In this document: positions 12,261-23,839 of the stretch, one piece after another
Position numbering within the stretch: the stretch's first letter is position 1
Layout: every line of letters begins with the position of its first letter
Notes under the pieces: model-generated
Seen by the model: the letters and a program-made list of their open reading frames with translations, nothing else
What the model was told of the DNA's origin: nothing
The model's database searches: none
Made by a program: the position numbers and the translations under genes
Assembly (NCBI GenBank): GCA_028023455.1
Contig: JAQFVV010012405.1
Location: 1,199,677-1,263,676 of the forward strand
Reading direction: 5' to 3'
Source: Epiperipatus broadwayi
Lineage: Eukaryota; Onychophora; Udeonychophora; Euonychophora; Peripatidae
DNA: 64,000 bases

Positions 12261-14040
12261 TCTGTTTTAATAACAGTTATAAGCAAGTATAAGAAATGGT
12301 GATCATATGATGTTTACTGGATTAATACAGTAATTATGATAGTACATGCTAGCAGAAGACTATCTGCCATATGTGGATTAAGAACTTGAGGAACATCAAT
12401 AACCTTGCTGATATGTAGTTTTATTCTGATAGGATCATTGGTTGTGCATTGGATGCAATTACTTTCAAGCATAAAACTATGTAGTAAGAAAAAAGGAGGT
12501 ATATGTTGTAAGATGGTAATTGCCCATAGTGAGATTCATTCCTTTTGTTTACAATCATGATGTCCAAGGAGAATAATTAAAATAAAAAGTAAATATGTAA
12601 AAACAATTATCAAAGATATGTGTGTAGAACATAAGCTTACAATATCAATAAATACCAGGGTAAAATCATTTTATTATATGGTTAAGACTGCTTTTATATT
12701 CTAATATTAGGTCTTCAATTAATATTAGTATGGATTTATGTATATTTATAATTACATTTAAATGTAATGTTTATGACTATTTGTTAATTCTAATATTTTG
12801 TACTTTATTTCTTTTATGATTTTAAGGTAGTGGTGAATACGTAAGGAACAATTTTTTTATTATCATAAATAAATTATATTATTTTGTATTGAATTTAATT
12901 ATTTTGCTGATTGAATTTATCTCAAACATATACTTAATATAGGATATATGAGCACAGACTTTCACACCACTCACCTCTCTCCACTCTATCTAATAACACT
13001 GATACACCTAAACACATATACTGTTAACATACTTTATCATGAGAATTCATGCAATTATATATACTATTAATAGACTCAAAACCTGAGAAGTCATGCAATT
13101 CCCTAAGAAACATGCTGAGGTAACAAACTTATATTGATATAATTGTGACCAGAGGTTATAATTTATACTTCACAGAACAATCACACTCGAATAGATTATA
13201 AATTGCAAACAAATTCTAAAAAAAACTATTTTTAAACAAACTTGCAAATATGTTTACCCTTTTGCACCTCAGTATCAACCTAGTCTGTCTGACAAAAGAA
13301 GTCTTTCATCTAACTTTGATTGTATATATTGTAAATAAATTGAACATTGATACCCAAAGAGGCTGAAACTTTATATTAGTGGTTATCTGGTTTGTAAATC
13401 AATCAAACCAGCTTACCATTTCAAATATTAATTTAAGTTAAATACTAGTAATTTTAAAAGCCATATCAATGATTTTAACTGCTGATCAAATGTAACATTT
13501 ATGAATACAAATACCTCACAGAACAATCATGTTCAAATACATTACAAAAAATGATCCTTTAGAATGTGTTCGCAGTTTGTCCTAGTAACATATTAAGATG
13601 TGATTGTCCCATAAAGTATTTATATTCATAAACATTACATATTTGATCAGCAGTAAATATCATTTACATGCAAATAAAATTATTAGTACATAATAATTTA
13701 TCCAGAAGTATTGTTTCTATAAAAAAAAGAGTGCCTAAGCCTGATTTAAATTAGACCTAAAAAGAAAATTTTAAATGCTTTTAGAGTAATTAGGTTAAAT
13801 TTCATTTGCTGTTTATTGTTGTTCTTTGATCCCCTTCCCAACAGTGTTTGTTATAGGTGATTTTAACTATTACAGTTTGATAGTACAAACATTGAATACT
13901 GAATATATGATATAATATTAAAGGCACTGAGAATTTTCATGTAATAACTAGAAAAAATAGTAAACATCAATTAGCAACAACAATAACTTATTATGAGATA
14001 TTATTTTTATATAGCGCTATGTTTTTATAAACTGTAATAG
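12261..14040. other. Wnt intron, no feature seen
   Basis: AT-rich. No coding or RNA feature was recognised. Short phrases (ctcacagaacaatcac at 13170 and 13515) recur but do not define an element. Confidence 0.4.
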
Positions 14041-14054
14041 TGATATTTGGAAAT

Positions 14055-14625
14055 TAAGCAAATGCACATGCATTTTGAAGATTTTTTATAAATGAATCCT
14101 CTTACTTTCCTAAAGTAAGATATAGTTTTTTGAAAAGATGGAATGAATCATCCATCCTTTCGACCCACAGTGAGAGTATTCACTTATAAAAGTCTTCAAA
14201 GTACATGTGCATTGGCTTACTCACCAATATCACTATTACAAGAATTTATTATAAGCATTTATTTTTATATAGCACTATGTTTACAATTGTATTACATTCA
14301 AATATCAGCCTTTCAAGGTAATTATGCATGCGCTTTTTGCGAGTGTTATTCATTCAGACATCGTAAATAGTAATTTAAAGTGAGTGGTCTATCCTCATGA
14401 TTTCCTTGCCAGTACTTCAGATTTGCTCATATATAAGCATTTGAGTTGTAGGAATAAGTGGATTCATTTTATTCCTGCATAAATACTATATCTTGTATTG
14501 GAAAGGAAAGTATTCATTTATTATTAACACTCACAAAAATCGCATGCACAATTAGCTTGAAAGGCTGACATTTGAATGTAAGAATTTATTATCTAAATTT
14601 ATATAGAAATATAAGATGGTCTATC
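14055..14625. mobile_element. Foldback element related to family D
   Basis: TTACATTCAAATATCAGCCT at about 14292 and the following tcaagg...gcatgcgctttttgcgagtgtta recur inverted at 14525-14580 (aacactcacaaaaatcgcat ... aaggctgacatttgaatgta). The outer parts (14085-14150 and 14480-14520) also pair, and match 4961-5105 and 9418-9600. The open frame at 14143-14370 lies wholly in this repeat and is not a gene. Confidence 0.65.
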
Positions 14626-14823
14626 AATTTTGATAATTAGTTATCTAGTAATATTATTGCTGGATATGTTTTTCTAGTTATAACATGGAAATTTCTCATT
14701 TATTTTACTATTTATATTTTAAACAGGCAAAACTCTCCATATAGTAATGCCATCCTGTGCCAACCAGAGTAATCAATGGATGCCAGAAGGCTTGTGCATA
14801 AAATTCCCATCTAGTGCCTACCC

Positions 14824-14882
14824 ATCCAATATCCCCAGACTAGTTTCTGTCTTGTGGCCTTTGTCAGTGAGGAGCCTTGGAT
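14824..14882 (-). ncRNA. Hammerhead motif, family B, left arm (core mutated)
   Basis: Same layout as 12171-12229 with both helix I parts intact. The core reads CTGACAA instead of CTGANGA (G8 changed), which should abolish cleavage. GAAA and the helix III/cleavage segment CTAGTC are kept. Confidence 0.65.
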
Positions 14883-15210
14883 CTGAGAGCACTGATCTTA
14901 GGATCTAATGCAACCCTCCAGCAGTCACCTTTTATCACCACTTAACTACAAAACTATGAGAATGAAATTAAAAACACAATAATATTTTCAATCTAAGCTC
15001 AATAGCTTATATAGTCATATGGGTCTATGATTGTTAAAGAGCCAAAGACACCAAAATGTATGGGAATTCAGACCCATATGACTACATAAGCTATTGAGCT
15101 TAGATTGAAAATATTATTGTATTTTCAATTTCATTTGTAGTTAAATAGAGATAAAAGGTGGCTGCTGGAGAATTGCATTAGATCCTAAGATCTAGGTGCA
15201 ATGCTCTCAG

Positions 15211-15269
15211 ATCCAAAGCTCCTCACTGATGAAGGCCATAAGCCAGAAACTAGTCTAGGGATATTGGAT
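15211..15269 (+). ncRNA. Hammerhead ribozyme motif, family B, right arm
   Basis: ATCCAA, AGC bulge, TCCTCA, CTGATGA, helix II GGC/GCC with loop CATAA, GAAA, CTAGTC, TAGGGA, TA, TTGGAT. All invariant core bases are present. One mismatch in inner helix I (C-A at pair 2) probably weakens it. The predicted cleavage is after C15255. Confidence 0.7.
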
Positions 15270-15368
15270 GAGTAGACACTAGATAGGGATTTTATGCACA
15301 AGCCTTCTGGCATCCATTGATTATTCTGATTGGCACAGGGTGGCACTACTGTATGGAGAGTTTTGCCT

Positions 15369-16147
15369 AATTAATAACAGTTATGTGCTAGCATAAGAGA
15401 TGGTAATCGTGTGATAATTATATTTTAAATTATATTTATTAAAACAATAAAGGCAATTTGCTCACTATAATGGATTTATAAATGTAAATGATAACAATCA
15501 ATCCTAAGCTATTAACAATTTCAACCTGTAGTCAAGTTGCAATCTTTAGTGTCCATATAAACATATCAGAACATAGATAAAGATGATATTACTTTTACTA
15601 TTAAGGGAGATTGACTATGGATTGAGATTATTGTCAGCTTAAGAGTTGATTGTTATTTTATAAACTTCAAAAATATAACCATCACCTGCCAAATGTTCAT
15701 ATGTTTTTCCATTTATAAATGATTGTAAACTATTATAAAAACAAACAATTATATCTTTTTTATTATTATTAATGGAAGTACCTTCTTCACACAACAATAA
15801 TAATTAATGTTTTGTTCAAATCCCACATCACTTCCAGAATTTAATTATTTATTATGGCATATAAAACTTTCTGGTATTTAAATTTATCAGTAAAAATTTT
15901 GAGAATATAAAAGAGAATGTTAATAAATATTTTTCTTTTAAAAAAAATGAAATGTTAACTATTAGATATTAAAGTTAAAATTTGTATTAGAAAAGATTTA
16001 TAAATGCTTTTCATGAAAAAAATATTTTCAATTTAAAAAAATATTTACTACTCTTCTAAAGAGTAATAAAAATGTTGCATATTTATTAATAATTTACAAA
16101 TAATTAATGCAAAATACACTTATATTAATAGTGAAAAGCATGCTAAA
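15369..16147. other. Wnt intron, no feature seen
   Basis: AT-rich non-coding sequence without recognisable features. Confidence 0.45.
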
Positions 16148-16161
16148 AATAATAAATTTAA

Positions 16162-16264
16162 GTCAAGCATTGGTGGTCGAGAGGTCAGCGACAGCTGCTT
16201 TACAAGCAATTGTCCCGGGTTAGCGGGTTCGCTTCCCGGCTGATGCTATGACACATGAAATAAT
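16162..16264 (+). mobile_element. tRNA-derived SINE, about 103 bp
   Basis: A GC-richer island. A-box-like GGTGGTCGAGAGGT at about 16172 and B-box-like GGGTTCGCTTCCCGG near 16225 are spaced as in tRNAs. The ends AGCAT (16166) and ATGCT (16243) can pair like an acceptor stem. It is followed by gacacatgaaataataat. The 14-bp AATAATAAATTTAA occurs at 16148-16161 and 16265-16278, consistent with a target-site duplication, though the second copy merges with the AAT tail. A related copy lies at 31933-32037. A real tRNA is unlikely because the anticodon stem is imperfect. Confidence 0.8.
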
Positions 16265-16278
16265 AATAATAAATTTAA

Positions 16279-17574
16279 AATATTTATTAGAAAAAGATCA
16301 TAAATGCTTTTTTTTTTTAAAGAAAAACATTTTCAGAGAATGATGAAGCTATATATATGTTTTTTACTCTGTTAAAAAATAACAAAAGTAAAATATTTAT
16401 TTATAAAAATATGCAAATATTTTTATGCAGTAATAAAAATAAATATACTTATAAAAATGTTTATTATTGTATGTAAATAAAGAATAATAAGCTTAAAACT
16501 TTACATTGTAATAATTTAAATGATTTCTTTTTTCACTTACAATGCCTTAGATTTGATTTAAATATAGTAGATTGCTTAGCATTTGTTTCCAAGCTCTGGC
16601 AGGAATTCAGAAGTTTATAGATAGTAATAAACTATATTGTAATTTGCATTTCCAACATACTCAGATCTGTCATTTAGTTAATTGATAGTTTTCTAACAAC
16701 ATGAAAAGTAAATCATCTCTTTTTACATGGATAATCTCTTATTTTCAATTGTGTATCCTATTAAAATGCATGAAAATATTTAATTTAATAACTCTTTGAA
16801 ACAGATAAATTGTTATTTGTATTGATGTCAAGGAAAAATGTTAGTCTTCTGTATGTCCATATATAAAAGACAGTTTTAAATCTGTCTAACAATGTGGGTT
16901 TGAAGTAGAAGAGGATCTTCTTTTACTTCATCTAATCTTAGGTGAAAAGAACTATTATATAGATTAATAAAAAAAATTTGTTTATCCATAGGTCTATCAA
17001 TTAGTTAATTGATGGTTTCCTGGCAACATCAAAAGATAAAAGTTATCTATGTTTATATAAATATAATTTCTTAATTTTTATGGGTAAAAAAAAAAAACTA
17101 GAAATATCATGTGGCTTGTAACCAATTTTATTCTAAAAGAGTGATTATATAATTTTATATAAAACTAATTTGAATTTTTTCAAAATAATTTTTGAAATCA
17201 ATGTAGGTATATGTCGCTAATATGCATTTTTAAAATTTTGCAATTTGTACCAGATTTCAATTGCTTCTATAAGTCAAGGTTTTGCTTGTATTTTTAGGTG
17301 AAAAAAAAGTTTGCATTAATTTTTTATGTATATAAATAAATAACTAGACAGGTTGGATGAGTAGACTGAAGAATAAATGGATATGTAAATGGTTAGACAG
17401 ACAATTAGAAAAATAGATAGACACATAGAAGTATTACTCCTAATAAGGTGGTGAGGATCCTCATAGGAAAAAACATTGATAAATATTTTTTAGATTTGCT
17501 TGTGTGTGTGTGTGTAAAAGAGATTATAGAAAATAATATTTCTACAATAAATTAATACTGTTCAATTATTTCAG
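16279..17574. other. Wnt intron 3' part with relics of foldback family E
   Basis: Segments 16668-16745 (tagttaattgatagttttct...acatggataatctc) and 17000-17070 (ttagttaattgatggtttcc...caacatcaaaag) resemble the arms of the foldback at 45364-45630. Otherwise no feature is seen up to the acceptor at 17574. A short TG run lies near 17500. Confidence 0.5.
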
Positions 17575-17843
17575 ATAGTCGAGAAAAGGCATATATTTAT
17601 GCAATTAGTTCTGCAGGAGTTGCCTATAGTGTAACACGAGCATGCAGTAAAGGTGAAATTCCTGAATGTGGTTGTGACAAGAATATACGCCAACAAAGTA
17701 CAGAAGGTAAATGGGAGTGGGGAGGCTGCTCAGAAGATATAGAATATGGCGAGAGCTTCAGCAAAGACTTTGTAGATACAACAGATAAAAAGCACACTGC
17801 AGAACATCTTATGAACTTGCATAATAATGAGGCAGGAAGAAGG
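17575..17843 (+). CDS. Wnt2: Wnt2-like ligand, middle coding exon
   Basis: Internal Wnt exon with acceptor tttcag at 17569-17574 and donor gtaggt at 17844. The first two bases finish the Asn codon begun at 7817, and the exon ends on a codon boundary. It encodes SREKAYIYAISSAGVAYSVT, then the cysteine cluster RACSKGEIPECGCDK, then WEWGGCSEDIEYG and FSKDFVDT, ending MNLHNNEAGRR. SREsAfvYAISSAGV, WGGCsdni.YG and LMNLHNNrAGR are hallmarks of the N-terminal saposin-like domain of Wnts, closest to Wnt2. Four conserved cysteines are present. The intron after AGR(R/K) is at the position known from vertebrate WNT2. The last roughly 30 bases and the donor are repeated 173 bp downstream (see 17986-18158). 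Confidence 0.95.
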
Positions 17844-17985
17844 GTAGGTTACTATAGTTTATTTTAATAATTTAAAAAAAAAAGAATTTAAATATATTAT
17901 TTGATCCATATTTTATATTAAAAACATTATATATATATATATAATGTCATGTGAAATTTACATCTATTTTAAATAATAATTGAAC

Positions 17986-18158
17986 TGACTTGCATAATAA
18001 TGAGGCAGGAAGAACTGTAGGTTACTATAGTTTATTTTAATAATTTTTAAAAAAGAATTTAAATATATTATTTGATCCATATTTTATATTAAAAACATTA
18101 TATATATAATGTCATGTGAAATTTACCATGTCTATTTTAAATAATTGAACTGCCCTCT
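17986..18158 (+). repeat. Tandem duplicate of the exon 3' end and splice donor
   Basis: About 173 bp starting near 17813 (the last roughly 30 bases of the middle Wnt exon plus the start of the intron) are repeated immediately downstream. The motif cttgcataataatgaggcag occurs at both 17816 and 17989. The copied donor at 18017 keeps gtaggtt, but the two bases before it changed from gg to ct. The copy is therefore a pseudo-exon end with a potentially active decoy donor. Reading through the true donor meets a TAA after about eight codons. Confidence 0.88.
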
Positions 18159-18262
18159 AGCTGCCATGCTCATAACGTTTTAAAATAAAAAATATGGGAG
18201 CTAGAAATCAGTTCAATTATTATTTAAAATAGACGTGGTAAATTTCACATGACATTATATTT
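18093..18262. repeat. Inverted repeat beside the duplicated donor
   Basis: The segment around 18105-18155 (ATGTCATGTGAAATTTACCA and following bases) recurs in reverse complement at 18208-18262. About 50 bp of arm enclose about 55 bp. It includes part of the 173-bp duplication, so duplication and inversion probably arose in one local rearrangement. Confidence 0.75.
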
Positions 18263-18450
18263 ATTCAATATTAAAATATTATTTGACATTATATATATAT
18301 ATATAATTGTAAGCAATAAATTTTCCAGCATTAGCTACATTAATATAATGTCTCTAGCATCAATCGAATCTACAACCAGATAAATTAAAACCACATCTCC
18401 ATGGTAGTGACATTCACCCTACCCAAATAAGATCATGATCTAACACAGAG

Positions 18451-18619
18451 TCAAAACTCTCCATACAATAGCATCACTCAGTGCAAGCCAGAGTGATCAA
18501 TGGATGCAGGAAGGTTTGTGCATAAAATCCCTATCTAGTGCCTACTCATCCAATATCTCCAGACTATTTTCTAGCGTGTGGCTTTTATCAGTGAGGCTAC
18601 TGTATGGAGAATTTTGCCT
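18451..18619. mobile_element. Repeat family B, internally deleted copy
   Basis: Begins TCAAAACTCTCCATACAATA and ends CTGTATGGAGAATTTTGCC, so both termini are present. It carries one copy of the shared body (atcaatggatgcaggaaggt...ctactcatccaatatctcca). The hammerhead segment (minus strand, about 18548-18597) reads CTGATAA and has lost an outer helix strand, so it is a dead ribozyme. Confidence 0.82.
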
Positions 18620-18849
18620 CTGTATTAAATAGCTTGTGTACGCATAAAGAAGGTAATCATGTGATATTTAGTGGTTTAAGATCATGATCTGTGGATAAAA
18701 GTGGATTCAATTTTATTTTGCTTTGTAAATTGTGTTGGTACTAGGGATAATTACATTAATATAACTACCACTAGGAAATTTCTCACTCCAACTAGTATAT
18801 ATTATTTAATGCTGTAAAAGTTGAAGTTTATATATCATTATCAATGCAG

Positions 18850-19345
18850 GATGAAGATTTCCTCAAGTTTAGTTCTGTTTCTCCAAACCCTGAACTCTTT
18901 TCTCTACATAACACTAGCAAACTTCTCTTATTTCATTCATTCATTTTATGTGTTGTTCCAAGTCTTTTATAATCTCTTGGGATCCAATTTAAAACTTTAA
19001 CAGTTCATCTCTTAGCAAAATGTTCAGCCCCACTTGATTTCAGTCTTTTTTATTGATGCCAGCGATACCTGGATGTTCCCTCATCCATGTGTTTTGTTTT
19101 TGATTTTTTCTTACTACTCCTAATATCTATTTCTCCATATTTATTTGAGTGATCTGAATTTTCTGTACTGATTTTCTACTAAGTGTCTGGATCTCTTATC
19201 CATAGGTAAGAAATGGTAAGAAACAGGTATTAAAAACCTTTCCTTTTAAACATATAAGCATATTTCCTTTTCAATAAAAGTTATTTATATCAAAACACTC
19301 CATCAAGTTTAATTTTAGTGATGATTTCATCCATTATGTTTCCAT
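18850..19345 (-). pseudogene. LINE reverse-transcriptase C-terminal relic (family L2)
   Basis: Minus-strand readings, broken by stops, align with the C-terminal part of a common RTE-like or endonuclease-reverse-transcriptase LINE: NTDGNTMDEI first, then a Y/L-WIRDPDT-like segment where YGSETWTL is expected, then NEIREVC-CYVE where DEIRKxAGxxWxR is expected. The same order is seen at 37960-38345, and the last segment is much clearer at 42140-42306. The copy is heavily decayed. Confidence 0.6.
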
Positions 19346-19352
19346 CTGTATT

Positions 19353-19357
<5 letters not shown>

Positions 19358-19421
<64 letters not shown>
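19358..19421. repeat. (AT)n microsatellite
   Basis: About 64 bp of alternating AT with one phase slip at 19386. Able to form a hairpin. Confidence 0.95.
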
Positions 19422-22400
19422 TACAATGACCATATTGCAGATAGACTATAAATATAAAAAAACTTGAATCAAAATTTGAATGAATAAAAAAAAATTACAG
19501 ATTAAGAATTCAACAAAAGATATAGTTAAAACAAAAGTTTCATTTACGGATTTATATGTCTGTATGTAATAATAAATGATAAGCAAGTTTTAACCCTCAT
19601 TAATTCAAATTTAAATTTTAATGACATTAATCACTATAATCAAAATATATATTTTAGTTTTTGCTATATATGTTTTAGCTACAACTTACGTTTGTCAAAA
19701 AAGTTAGAGGCCTAATTACATGCATATTATATTAAAATAATGCCAAAACTTCATGTGATATATTTTATTTTTAAAGTGTGAATATAAAATAACACTGACT
19801 CACATAAAGTGTTAAAAATAAATACTTATTATGCAAGACAGTCAATTATGTTTTAATTTCAAACATTTGGTTGTATTGGAAATTGTTTAAAATGCTATTA
19901 TTTTCATTGTATTTATTATAAATATTGTAACAGTACAAACTCATAGGTAATCCTGGGTGATGAGGAATGAGCATGAGAAATCAGCAAGAAATAAACTAAA
20001 TACATGTTATAACAGTTATCAGCTTTACAGAGAAAAAGGATAATCATTCATCATCATGAATAACAAAAAAAATAAAATCAACAGTCAACCTTATGAGTGG
20101 ATTTGAAAGGGGTCCACTAAAGACCAGGCTAATTGTTTAGCTACTTCCAAACTTAGGGCAGAAATATGAACAATATTTTGGATGCATAGACATAAGTGTT
20201 AATCCAGCAGATTACAACAATAAAAAAATAATGCTGAGATACTAAGACATACTTATCATCATCAATGCTCTGGCCACTTAGTACTATGAATGTACTGGCC
20301 AACTAAACTTAATTTCTAATTAATAATAAATATAATGCATGGACTTTAAAGCATATATCTTTGCACCATCCAGCATTACAGAAAGCTAATCAAATCATTT
20401 GGATGGCCAAAACACTAAATATAAATCCCAATCCATACATCTGACCAATATGCATGAATTCAGCTCAGGGAGCAAGAACTCAGTAACTGTTATTGTGAGC
20501 AAGAAATAAGTAAATAGAGCAGCATATTCTATATCATAGATTTATCCTACTATAATTAAATATTTTACTGAGATAGTTTAAAAATTCTAGAATCCTAAGC
20601 TGACTTGGTTTATAGTCAAACACACTGTTTATTCATGTAACAGATAGTTGGAAACAATAAAGACATTAGGACTAAAAAAATATTTTAATAACAATTAGTT
20701 AATGACTAAGTAATTGACAAAAATTTTTTTAAATGACATGATAATATGAACTTTAAACATTCATTTTATCAAAAAATAAAATTTAGTTTTACAAAATCAT
20801 AATTAGACAGTTGATTTCTATTCATTAAATTAATTTTTAATTCATTAAGTTATTTCTTAAAATAACTAAGAGTTGAATAAACAACATTTTTAAGATCAAA
20901 CATAATTTTTGACTTAGCTTAATTAGCTTTTTAAGACAAAAAAATAAATGAAAAAAAAAATGTTTCATAAAAAAAATTATATTTAAAAAAAAATTTCTAA
21001 TAAAAACTTTTAAATTTTTAAAAAAAATTGGATGGATTAAAAAAATTTTTTTCACAATTTGAAAACATTGACTTAATGAAAATATTTAAAATGATCAATT
21101 CTTACAAAAACAAAATTATTACTTTCATAAAACAAATATTTCTTTTACTATAAATAAAAAAATAGTGTGCACATACAAAAAAACTTTGACCATGGTTTTA
21201 TGTTTTCTGTGGAGTCCTTCACAATTATAATTTCCAATTTTTCCATTTGAGTTTTCTTTTTGAAGGCTTCTACAAATGAACATGATTAATTTGTCCTTTT
21301 CCTGATATACAGTATTGCCAGGTTAAAAACAGCAAATTTTATCTATTTTTTCCCACTAAAATTTCAGGTGAGATGAACACATACAGAAACTCATGCTCTT
21401 GATTGAAGACAAGATTGCAGATTATTTTAGGGACTAATTTCTTTACATTTTATTCCAGTAAGGACAGGTTACATGGAGAAAGATGTCTAACCTTTAGCTA
21501 ACTTAGCACATGGTTTTCATTGTAGAAGCTATTTGATAATTAAACTTATAGTATGCTACAAACTTGGTTAAAACTTCTGTTTTATGTAACAGCTTAAATA
21601 ACACTTCTTTCTTCTTTAGCAGTTAAGATTAAGACTTGATTGTTCTCTTCAACAACTAAATTATGAATGTTTTTTACCAGATACTTAGGTCTTCTGACTT
21701 CACTCCTGTTATGTTTTTAGAACAATTCTTTCTACAAGCCAATCACAATTCTGCATCATACATGGCACAATTAGTAATTATCAATTAGGTCAAATTTTAT
21801 AAATACAATTGTAAATGTATTGTCCTTGTTAATCATAACTATTAAAAGAACAAGTCAAAAATTTAAAATAGAATCACAAAAATTTTTGACATTTCTTTTC
21901 TAAATAAAAAAAATATCTTGAAAAAACAACAACAAGATAATCAGTTAATTGCACTGATTTCATTTTTGTATTAAAGAGAGATAAAGATAAAAAAAACAAC
22001 TCTGTCTAATTAAAAATAAAATTTACCAAAAGTATTAAAATCTTTTTTCTTTTTAAAAATTTTATTTAACATAAAACTTTATTTACAAAAAAGAAAACAT
22101 CATTTTGTTTTAATACTTTTTCATAATTTAAATTAAAACTAGTAATTAATTGTAATTAATTATAATTACAGAAGAGAGAGAAAAACAACTTGTTTACATT
22201 ATTTTATAAATTTCTCTTCTTTCTACAAACATTTATAACTCATTAAAATGTTCTCATATTAAAATCATATTATTTAACAAATTTAATGTTTAAAAATTCT
22301 CACATTATCATTTTGGTACTTAAAATATTTAGTTAATCGAAGACCCATTATTATTATGGAAAAAATATGCATGAGAAAATTAAATATTATTTTTCCCATT

Positions 22401-22590
22401 AATTAAATAATTCCAAACTAAACTTGAGTTGCATGCTGCCAACTTTCTATTTATTTTTTTAGTGCAGCAATGTAACCAAATGGTATACAGTCTCTCAGTC
22501 CAAGTACTTTCAGTTAATTCCTTAATCCTCCTCAACTGCCATTAAATTCAAAAATCATAACAGAAGCAATCATCATCTATTTAAATTCCA
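19422..22590. other. Wnt intron, no feature seen
   Basis: Very AT-rich. Poly-A/T-containing open frames here (for example 20837-21055 minus) have the Phe/Leu/Lys/Ile composition expected from base composition alone. No family was recognised. Confidence 0.45.
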
Positions 22591-22596
22591 TAAATT

Positions 22597-23430
22597 TCAA
22601 ATTTTAATGTTAACAACTTGTCTATTAATTATATTCATGTTATTTCTATTTATTAAAATTGCCTCCTTAATTTTTCTTTTATTATGGTTTCTCTCATCAT
22701 AAAGAGTCTTACTACTTTCAATATCATACTTAAATTTATAAATAAGTCAATAAATCATTATTATTTTTACTTTTCACATGCTTATATAACAATTCATACT
22801 CCCTTAATTTTTTTTCAATACTGCGCCTTGATTCACCTATATATAATAACATACAGCCACAAAATATTTAATACACATTACTTTTTTGCTTGACAGATAT
22901 GATACTTTTAGACTTATTCACTAATTTATTGACATTATTTATAACACAAAATGAAACATTAAACACATCCTTATATATAACTCTTAAAAAATTTCACTTG
23001 AGCATTTGAAATATATGGAACAGATATCCATTTTTTTATTATCAATCTTCAACTTCTTTAAATCATTATTACTGTTTTTAAATTGACATAAAGGATTATT
23101 AATCTGTTCAATCTTATAACCAACTTCAAGCAATTTCTTGGCAAACATCTCAATATTTTTTAATTTATCACATTGGTAATGACATAAGTTTTCACTATGA
23201 AACAAAAAAGATCTAAAACTTGTCATCTTATGCATAATTGGTACTTTTGATTTACAATATATATATATATATCCCTTTTTGCAATGGTTTGACATCAATT
23301 TGGAACATAAACTATTATCTCTTGTATGTGGATGAATTTTTTGTTTGCAGAAATATCAAACCTATAAATTTGCTTGTAGAGGAGTTAAATAATTTGAACA
23401 TCTTGAAATGGGTGTATAGGTGTAAACATT
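22597..23430 (-). pseudogene. Penelope-like retroelement relic, linker and GIY-YIG domain (lineage P2)
   Basis: On the minus strand, HPHTRDNSLCSKLMSNHCKK, then FHSENLCHYQCDKL and LLEVGYKIEQINNPLCQF, match the region between reverse transcriptase and endonuclease of Penelope-like elements (compare DLLQAGYKLHTINNKIKQF at 27.4 kb). Further on, after frame changes, YIGESRRSIEKKLREYELLY gives the GIY-YIG core. ERNHNKRKIKEAILINR and NIINRQVVN give its C-terminal part, with a natural stop at 22597. It has at least two frame breaks and an AT insertion near 23260. The reverse transcriptase itself is not present. Confidence 0.75.
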
Positions 23431-23839
23431 GAAAGCATTTAATGAACTATTGGGCATATTTTTTATTTTGAGTTTTGCTGCAATGTAATTAAGCAAACAA
23501 CCAATAAAAAATTGGGGAACGCATGTCATTCAGCAGCAGTATTTTAGATGTTGGATCTCCTATAAACCAAAAATGAACGCACCATAGTATTTGCTGCATA
23601 TTTTAAATGAAAAATATGAAATAGATGTCAATGCTCTATATGAATAAAAATTAAAGGGTCATAAGTTTTTTAAATATTTTTGCATAAATTACTTCTCTTA
23701 CAAAGAGTATATATAACAATAAGAAAATTTTCACAGACTTATAAATGAAATATGTGAGATAGCATACCCTCCACCCCACCCCCACCCACCCCAAAAAAAT
23801 CTAGAATTTTGTAATACAAAATTGTGAAAATATGTTTAG

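Larger units (their letters stand above)
14725..15368. mobile_element. Full-length foldback element of repeat family B
   Basis: 644 bp with termini aggcaaaactctccatatag and its complement ending ttttgcct at 15368. The arms are about 300 bp each, enclosing a spacer of about 30 bp near 15035-15066. Each arm holds one hammerhead motif, in opposite orientation. There is no open reading frame, so it is non-autonomous. This copy defines the family, and the others in the window are single arms or internally deleted. Confidence 0.88.

Noticed and set aside
16166-16247. Functional tRNA gene
   Set aside because: The A and B boxes and an acceptor-like stem are present, but the anticodon stem has mismatches. 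A tail and probable target duplications identify it as a SINE with a relative at 31.9 kb.
20837-21055. 72-codon minus-strand frame rich in Phe, Leu, Lys and Ile
   Set aside because: The composition is what poly-A/T sequence gives, and no motif or context supports a gene.
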